Positions 58,970 through 64,000 of a stretch of DNA of 64,000 nucleotides are shown one piece after another. The notes under the pieces are model-generated. The model had not been told where the DNA came from. It did not search any database and saw only the letters and a program-made list of their open reading frames with translations. Where the stretch lies: contig DAOULV010000007.1 in assembly GCA_034416335.1 (NCBI GenBank), positions 1 to 64,000 on the forward strand. The letters are read 5' to 3'. Positions within the stretch are counted from its first letter, which is position 1; every line of letters begins with the position of its first letter. The stretch is from MGML01 sp034416335. GTDB taxonomy: Bacteria; Chloroflexota; Dehalococcoidia; Dehalococcoidales; UBA2162. A program made the translations under genes and the position numbers.

Positions 58970-60442
58970 ATGACCGGAAAGCTGCTTGAAGGTGTTAAGA
59001 TATGTGATTTTACGCGTGTAATAGTCGGTCCCCTGACAACCAAGACGCTGGCAGAATACGGCGCGCAGGTAGTCAGGATAGAAGGCAGGAGTAACCTGGA
59101 AATATTCAGGATACAGGCATCGGATCCTGACCTGGCGACCCAGTTTACACAGTGGAATACAAATAAGATGGGCGTGACAATAAATCTTACCGAACCAAGG
59201 GGCAAGGAGATTGCCAGGAAGATCGCTGCCTGGGCTGACGTGGTGGTGGAAAACTTCGCCGGGGGAGTAATCGAAAGGCTGGGACTGGGTTACGAAGAGC
59301 TTAAAAAGGTCAATTCCGACCTGATAATGCTGAGTTCCTGCATGCAGGGTCAGACCGGGCCGTTCTCACGGCATCCTGGCTGGGGTTTCCAGCTTTCCGC
59401 TCTTTCCGGATTCAGTCATTTAGCCGGATGGCCGGACCTGCCTCCGCCCGAACTGGGTGTTTACACCGATTTCATTACGCCGCAGTATAACGTCTGCCTG
59501 ATTCTCGGCGCGCTGCTTTACAGGAAGCGTACCGGAAAGGGAATGTATATAGACACGGCGCAGTATGAGACCGGCGTTCACTTTTTATCTCCATTAATGC
59601 TTGACTACTTCGTGAACAACAGAATTGCTGACAGGATGGGTAACCGATCGGAAACAGCAGCTCCTCACGGGGCATACCGGTGCCTTGACGAAGCAAGATA
59701 CTGTGTTATCGATATTCCGGATGATGAAAAATGGGAGAAATTCGCCGGCATTCTCGGGAATCCCGGTTGGACGAAAGAAGAACGTTTCTCCACCCGGGAA
59801 CTGAGAAAACAGAATGATAGAGAACTCCGCAAGCTGGTCGAAGAATGGATGTCTTCTTTCTTTGTGGAAGAAATCATGACGAAGATGCAGGGTGCGGAAC
59901 TGACCGTGGAGAGACTCCTGGACAACGATGCTGCCGAACAGGAGGACAACGTATTCCGTTGCAAGAACGAGGACAGGTGGTGCGCCATTGCAGTGACTAC
60001 CGATGAAGAGTGGCAGAATTTCTGCAGCGTTATCGGAAATCCGGAGTGGACGGAAGAGTCGCGATTTGGTACGCTGGCGGGCAGGAAAGAAAATGAGGAT
60101 GAACTCGAAAAATTGATCGAGGAATGGACTACAGAACGCCTGGCGTTCGATGTTATGAATCAGATGCAGGAAGGTGGTGTTCCCGCCGGGGTGGTGGAGA
60201 CCGGTGAAGACCAGCTTGAACACGACCTGCAGACCAGACACAGGAATTTTTTCCAGGAAGTTGAGCACCCGAAACTGGGCAAACATCATGCCGCAGCGTC
60301 TCCTTTCCAGCTTTCGAAAGTACCCTGTAAGCTGGAGCGGTCGCCGCTGCTTGGCGAACACAACGAGTACGTGCTGAAGGAAATACTCGGTTTATCGGAC
60401 GAAGAAGTGGTCGACCTGGTGGTAAATGGCATCCTTGAGTAG
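58970..60442 (+). CDS. CaiB/BaiF CoA-transferase subunit with catalytic Asp and an internal tandem duplication
   Basis: The 490-residue protein keeps catalytic Asp167 (YTDFITP). It is about 80 residues longer than its relative at 26048 because the small-domain segment is duplicated: residues about 235-320 and about 328-413 (YRCLDEARYC...W..F..ILGNPGW and FRCKNEDRWC...W..F..VIGNPEW), with a period of 93 residues. A short linker (NDAAEQEDN) joins the copies. It ends with PLLGEHNEYVL. It pairs with the preceding Asp-less subunit. Confidence 0.9.
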   Translation: MTGKLLEGVKICDFTRVIVGPLTTKTLAEYGAQVVRIEGRSNLEIFRIQASDPDLATQFTQWNTNKMGVTINLTEPRGKEIARKIAAWADVVVENFAGGVIERLGLGYEELKKVNSDLIMLSSCMQGQTGPFSRHPGWGFQLSALSGFSHLAGWPDLPPPELGVYTDFITPQYNVCLILGALLYRKRTGKGMYIDTAQYETGVHFLSPLMLDYFVNNRIADRMGNRSETAAPHGAYRCLDEARYCVIDIPDDEKWEKFAGILGNPGWTKEERFSTRELRKQNDRELRKLVEEWMSSFFVEEIMTKMQGAELTVERLLDNDAAEQEDNVFRCKNEDRWCAIAVTTDEEWQNFCSVIGNPEWTEESRFGTLAGRKENEDELEKLIEEWTTERLAFDVMNQMQEGGVPAGVVETGEDQLEHDLQTRHRNFFQEVEHPKLGKHHAAASPFQLSKVPCKLERSPLLGEHNEYVLKEILGLSDEEVVDLVVNGILE

Positions 60443-60622
60443 TAAACTGTAATTAGTATCGCACTGACCCTGTTTGAAGTGTTACACGCGGTTTTTACCG
60501 TTTCCCATTCAGTTTCGTACGTTTTAACTCAGACTCGTCTCTCGTCTATTGATCGAAAATAGAGCGATTACTTGTTTGGGCTTACTGTCTTTACATAAAG
60601 TGGAATATCGAGAGCTGTTATA

Positions 60623-61918
60623 TTGAGTTACGACAATAATGAACCCCGGATAAGTGATGAAGAGCCGGCTGGAAACGGCCGAAGCAGGAATTTCCTGCGT
60701 AATATAAATACTTTCAGGTCGCTGAAGAATCCTGTTTACCGCCTTTATTTTACGGGTATTATGGGCCAGCGGGCGGCAATGAACATGCAGATGATAGCCC
60801 GTTCATATCTTATTTATGAGATAACAGGCTCAGCCGCAATACTAGGAGTACTCTCTCTCTGTAATGCCCTGCCTATTTTATTATTCTCTGTTTTCGGCGG
60901 TGTAATCGCAGACCGTATTCAGAAGAAATATGTGCTGGGAATCGGGCTGGCAGGCTCGGCGATCGTTTCTCTCGCGGTTGCTCTGTTACTGAGTTCAGGT
61001 TATATAAGTACCGATAGTGAAGGCTCCTGGTGGATCCTTGCTGTGGCTGCCGTATTACAGGGATGTATCATGGGACTGATGATACCGTCCAGGCAGGCTA
61101 TTATTCCTGAAATTGTTGCCGAAGATGAAATTATGAATGCTGTATCACTCGACAGCACAGGAATGAATGTCCTTAGATTAGGGTCTCCTGCACTGGCTGG
61201 TTTTTTAATAGACCTTTTCGGTTATGGCTCTGTTTACTACGTGATGACGGGATTGTATGTGTTCGGCACGATATGTATTATTATTCTGCCGTTGACCGGG
61301 AAGCTCTCAAGTGGTACCACTAATGTTCTCCATGATATCAAGGAAGGCTTCAGCTACATTCGCCGCGAGTCGACAATCATGCTTCTGTTACTTTTCACCC
61401 TGTTTATCGTGGTACTGTCCATGCCTTACATGACACTGCTTCCCGTTTTTGCTGAAGATGTTCTAAATGTCGGTGCCAGTGGAATGGGCATAATGGTAAG
61501 CGTTTCAGGAGTAGGAGCCATGATTTCATCGCTGGTCATTGCTTCTTTGCCGAATAAGAGACGGGGAATTATGCTTCTAATAAGCGGATTGGTGCTGGGT
61601 CTGGCTCTGACAGCCTTTTCATTCTCCAAATTATGGGCTCTTTCTCTGATAATCATTGTATTCGTCGGTATGGGACAGGCGGGGCGTATGGCTCTCGGGA
61701 ACACGCTGATACAATATTACGTGGACCCTGTTTATCGGGGACGTGTTATGAGTATCTACGTAATGAATTTCGGTCTGACAAGTTTTGGCGGTGCGGTGGC
61801 GGGACTGCTGACCGACGCGTTCGGACCTGAGATTGGGCTTAGTTCGTTCTCTATCGCGCTCGTTGTTGTCGCTGTCCTCGCGTTAATATTCCTGCGCCGA
61901 ATAAGAGAACTGGACTAA
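60623..61918 (+). CDS. MFS transporter (MFS_3 / EntS-like exporter)
   Basis: The 431-residue protein is very hydrophobic with 12 likely membrane helices in two halves. Motifs include GGVIADRIQKK (motif A-like) in the first half and a second-half GYGSVYYVMTGLYVF region, in line with the EntS-type MFS_3 group of exporters. It likely exports a small molecule. Start is a TTG with no good ribosome binding site, so the true N-terminus is uncertain. It is not clearly in an operon. Confidence 0.85.
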   Translation: MSYDNNEPRISDEEPAGNGRSRNFLRNINTFRSLKNPVYRLYFTGIMGQRAAMNMQMIARSYLIYEITGSAAILGVLSLCNALPILLFSVFGGVIADRIQKKYVLGIGLAGSAIVSLAVALLLSSGYISTDSEGSWWILAVAAVLQGCIMGLMIPSRQAIIPEIVAEDEIMNAVSLDSTGMNVLRLGSPALAGFLIDLFGYGSVYYVMTGLYVFGTICIIILPLTGKLSSGTTNVLHDIKEGFSYIRRESTIMLLLLFTLFIVVLSMPYMTLLPVFAEDVLNVGASGMGIMVSVSGVGAMISSLVIASLPNKRRGIMLLISGLVLGLALTAFSFSKLWALSLIIIVFVGMGQAGRMALGNTLIQYYVDPVYRGRVMSIYVMNFGLTSFGGAVAGLLTDAFGPEIGLSSFSIALVVVAVLALIFLRRIRELD

Positions 61919-62044
61919 CTCTTCAATCCTGACGTTTAGTTCACGACGTTTATTTCTGCTAACATTATTATAAATATACTGCTAGATGAGTTCTACGACG
62001 GAAAATTGAAAGCTGTCCTCGGTATGTAGAACAAGGAGAATTAT

Positions 62045-62392
62045 ATGGATAGTACAAATCAAGCCGATAAAGCCCTGCTGGCCAAAGCTGCTGCGATTGC
62101 AGGAATGGCTGAATATCAGGAAGGGACGGTGGTCAGCCGGACGATTATGGAGCGACCGACCGGGACAGTAACCCTTTTTGCTTTCGATAAAGGGCAGGGG
62201 TTAAGCGAACACACCGCTCCTTTCGATGCGCTGGTGCATATCATTGACGGTGAAGCCGTAATCACTATCAGCGGTAAAGACCTGCACCTGAAAGCCGGCG
62301 AAGCGACTATTATGCCGGCGAACGAACCCCATGCCCTGAAGGCGGTGGAAAGATTCAAGATGATGCTGGTGATGATAAGAGATTCCGGGTAG
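62045..62392 (+). CDS. Small cupin-domain protein
   Basis: The 115-residue protein has a single cupin barrel: TVTLFAFDKGQGLSEHTAPFDALVHIIDGEA (motif 1 with His, Asp and Glu-like positions) and IMPANEPHALKA (motif 2 His). It is not related to the KYGKY cupins of this window. AAGGAGA precedes the ATG. A terminator follows. Confidence 0.85.
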   Translation: MDSTNQADKALLAKAAAIAGMAEYQEGTVVSRTIMERPTGTVTLFAFDKGQGLSEHTAPFDALVHIIDGEAVITISGKDLHLKAGEATIMPANEPHALKAVERFKMMLVMIRDSG

Positions 62393-62414
62393 GGTGTGAC
62401 ATTAATGTGTTTTG

Positions 62415-62445
62415 GGGCTGCCGCTTTAAGCGGCAGCCCTTATTA
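62415..62445. terminator. Rho-independent terminator between convergent genes
   Basis: GGGCTGCCGCT (62415-62425), loop TTA, AGCGGCAGCCC (62429-62439), then TTATTATTT on the plus strand. The stem is 11 bp and GC-rich. Confidence 0.85.
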
Positions 62446-63840
62446 TTTCTGATTAAGAACGCTGACGGCTTTCAGGACGGCTTCGTCATCCCCGACGTTG
62501 CCGGGGAAAACCACGTAAGGGATACCCGCCCAGCGTGTTCCTTCCGAAAGCCGCCATACCGGCACTCCCGGCAGTATCTGTCCGATGGCGAAGGCTTCCT
62601 TGACATCAAGTGCCGTCTTTGCCACCTCTATGCTGGTGACTCCGCCCTTGGCGATTACCCATCCCGGTTTATGGTCGATGTCTTTCACCACCCGGCAGAG
62701 CGACTGCATAATTATCTTTCCTGTCTCGCTGAAATCATGCTCGGGGTTTGTCTGTAGATTCCTGGATGTAAAGAGAACGGCGGTCTTACCGTTACCAAGT
62801 AACTGGTTAACATAATCCGTGATTGACCGGATTTTTTTCTCGGCACTTTCGGCCTGTTCCAGCTTGCTTATATCAAGCTCGACGCCTTCCGCCAGTCCCG
62901 AGTCCAGCAGGAGCTGTAACTGGCGCGATGTTTTATCCACGTAAGAACCGGCGACTATCAGTCCCGGTGCGTCACCCGGGGCAAGTTCCTGGTGCGAAAG
63001 TAGGGACCTGTCATCGAAACCTCCCCTTGCCTTGATAAACGATGCCGAACAGCGGTAGGCAAACCGCCTGCCATTTTCTTCGGCTTCGGAAATCCCCAGC
63101 GCCAGTACCTCGAGGTCTTCATAACAGGCTGCGTTTACGATGAATACCGCCATATCCGATGCCTGCATCAGTTCTCCAGCGACCGCTTCCGGACCGCCCT
63201 CTCTTATCATTTCCAGGGTGATGGAATGCACATCTCTTGCCATAACTCTGCCGTCCGTTTTCTCCTCAACCCATTTTTTCAGGTCGCTGTTTTTATAGCT
63301 GTAGGCGGGGTCACGGGCGAATTCGGTCAGGTGCACCGGCACCATTTCCCCGTCCTGCTCGGCGTAGTGGATATCACCTGCCGTAAATCTACGGCCCTCG
63401 AAAAAGGCGGGAACGAGTATTATTCCGTCCGGTCTGGTTCCGAGTCCGGATATAAGGGCGTCGAGTTCTACCGGGAAATGACCGCGCAATGTGCTGTCGC
63501 TCCTCGATGTCAGGAGAATATCAGCCTTCTCCTGTTCGGAGGCTTCCCGGAGATTCCGCCCCGCTTCCAGACTGATTTTGACCGCTTCGTCCTCACCGAG
63601 ACTGCGCGAGTTGGTGGAGATGAAGAATACGGGGTTGCCTGTGCGGATAGCTTTTCGCAGAGTGGGGACGGTCCAGTCCATGTACACCCGCACATCGTGT
63701 ACGGCCTGCGGTCCGGTGGGGTCGTCATCGATAACCACCAGCCGTTTACTCGTCCTGACCAGTTCCTGCCTGATAGTTTCACGGGCGTAAGGAATACGGT
63801 TTACGGGCGGCTGGTCCGCCAGCAGTTCATCCAGCTTCAT
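62443..63840 (-). CDS. Four-carbon acid sugar kinase family protein (DUF1537)
   Basis: The 465-residue protein has the DUF1537 layout: N-terminal VVIDDDPTGPQAVHDV, LLTSRSDSTLRGHFP, IILVPAFFEGRRFTAGDIHY, and a C-terminal AVLFTSRN and AKGGVTSIEVA (ATP-binding). Members phosphorylate sugar acids such as erythronate or threonate. The start is unsure: the ATG at 63840 (MKLDELLA) fits family starts but has no clear ribosome binding site, and the frame is open to 63879. Confidence 0.88.
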   Translation of the reverse strand: MKLDELLADQPPVNRIPYARETIRQELVRTSKRLVVIDDDPTGPQAVHDVRVYMDWTVPTLRKAIRTGNPVFFISTNSRSLGEDEAVKISLEAGRNLREASEQEKADILLTSRSDSTLRGHFPVELDALISGLGTRPDGIILVPAFFEGRRFTAGDIHYAEQDGEMVPVHLTEFARDPAYSYKNSDLKKWVEEKTDGRVMARDVHSITLEMIREGGPEAVAGELMQASDMAVFIVNAACYEDLEVLALGISEAEENGRRFAYRCSASFIKARGGFDDRSLLSHQELAPGDAPGLIVAGSYVDKTSRQLQLLLDSGLAEGVELDISKLEQAESAEKKIRSITDYVNQLLGNGKTAVLFTSRNLQTNPEHDFSETGKIIMQSLCRVVKDIDHKPGWVIAKGGVTSIEVAKTALDVKEAFAIGQILPGVPVWRLSEGTRWAGIPYVVFPGNVGDDEAVLKAVSVLNQK

Positions 63841-63973
63841 TGCAGTTACATTGAACCACAACATAGGGGAGAATTCCATGCATATAAAAGGGGGACAAAA
63901 GGGGATTTAATATCTTTACTCTCCGTACTCGCTGATTTATGATGGTATGAACCACCGGGAAAGGAGAAATCAT

Positions 63974-64000
63974 ATGACAGGAGAAAAGATATCCGCAGCG
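63974..64000 (+). CDS. Start of a further gene, cut by the window end
   Basis: AAGGAGA lies 7 bases before an ATG, and the frame MTGEKISAA runs to the edge. Only nine codons are visible, so no function can be given. Confidence 0.5.

Noticed and set aside
59594..60361. 255-codon minus-strand frame
   Set aside because: Antisense to the CoA-transferase with duplicated segment; rich in Phe and Arg with no motif.

Overview
The window is about 64 kb of bacterial chromosome of medium GC. The gene set is dense in anaerobic acyl-CoA chemistry: seven CaiB/BaiF CoA-transferases, seven short-chain dehydrogenases (SDRs), two MmgE/PrpD proteins, a tungsten-type aldehyde:ferredoxin oxidoreductase, a glutamate-mutase-like B12 system, a NuoF/NuoG-GltD flavin hub and a corrinoid-type URO-D protein. 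I infer an anaerobic Chloroflexota lineage of the Dehalococcoidia type. The assignment rests on gene content only, because no rRNA or marker gene is present. Several promoters match the sigma-70 consensus closely, and most starts have AGGAGG-like ribosome binding sites.

Layout. 1-2.7 kb: the tail of one tRNA, an IscA/HesB-like protein, tRNA-Gln behind a perfect consensus promoter, an AT-rich orphan gene, and a membrane-anchored KOW/Ig-like protein. 2.7-10.7 kb: two translationally coupled MutS-like ATPases, an ABC ATPase, and a PAS histidine kinase with its response regulator. 10.8-21.8 kb: cupin-like paralogues, a URO-D family protein, an orphan lipoprotein solute-binding protein, SDRs, an atypical crotonase, a zinc alcohol dehydrogenase and a multi-hairpin repeat.

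21.9-35.6 kb is a minus-strand cluster of 12 closely spaced genes: two SnoaL-like proteins, an old-yellow-enzyme dienoyl-CoA-reductase-like protein, a cupin, a glutamate-mutase-like E/S/L trio, three CoA-transferases and two MmgE/PrpD proteins. The mutase E subunit keeps the carboxylate-binding arginines but appears to lack the glutamate that binds the substrate amino group. The set is therefore a candidate pathway for a non-amino-acid substrate, and it is the best candidate here for an undescribed system.

35.8-40.9 kb (plus strand): an SDR, the aldehyde:ferredoxin oxidoreductase, two SDRs with a mycofactocin-SDR-like insertion, and a hicBA toxin-antitoxin pair. 40.9-46.2 kb (minus strand): two CoA-transferases, an AprA/FrdA-like flavoprotein with its two-cluster ferredoxin, and a pyruvate-kinase-C-terminal-like protein. 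46.4-62.4 kb (plus strand): NuoF-like and NuoG-GltD proteins, a flavoprotein, an acyl-CoA synthetase alpha chain, two acyl-CoA dehydrogenases, an enoyl-CoA hydratase, an SDR, a CoA-transferase pair, an MFS exporter and a small cupin. 62.4-63.9 kb: a DUF1537 sugar-acid kinase, then the start of a further gene at the window edge.

Two CoA-transferase pairs (26.0-28.5 kb and 57.7-60.4 kb) each combine one subunit that keeps the catalytic Asp with one that lacks it. This suggests heteromeric enzymes like BbsEF. Function assignments below come from motifs read by eye; no database search was run.
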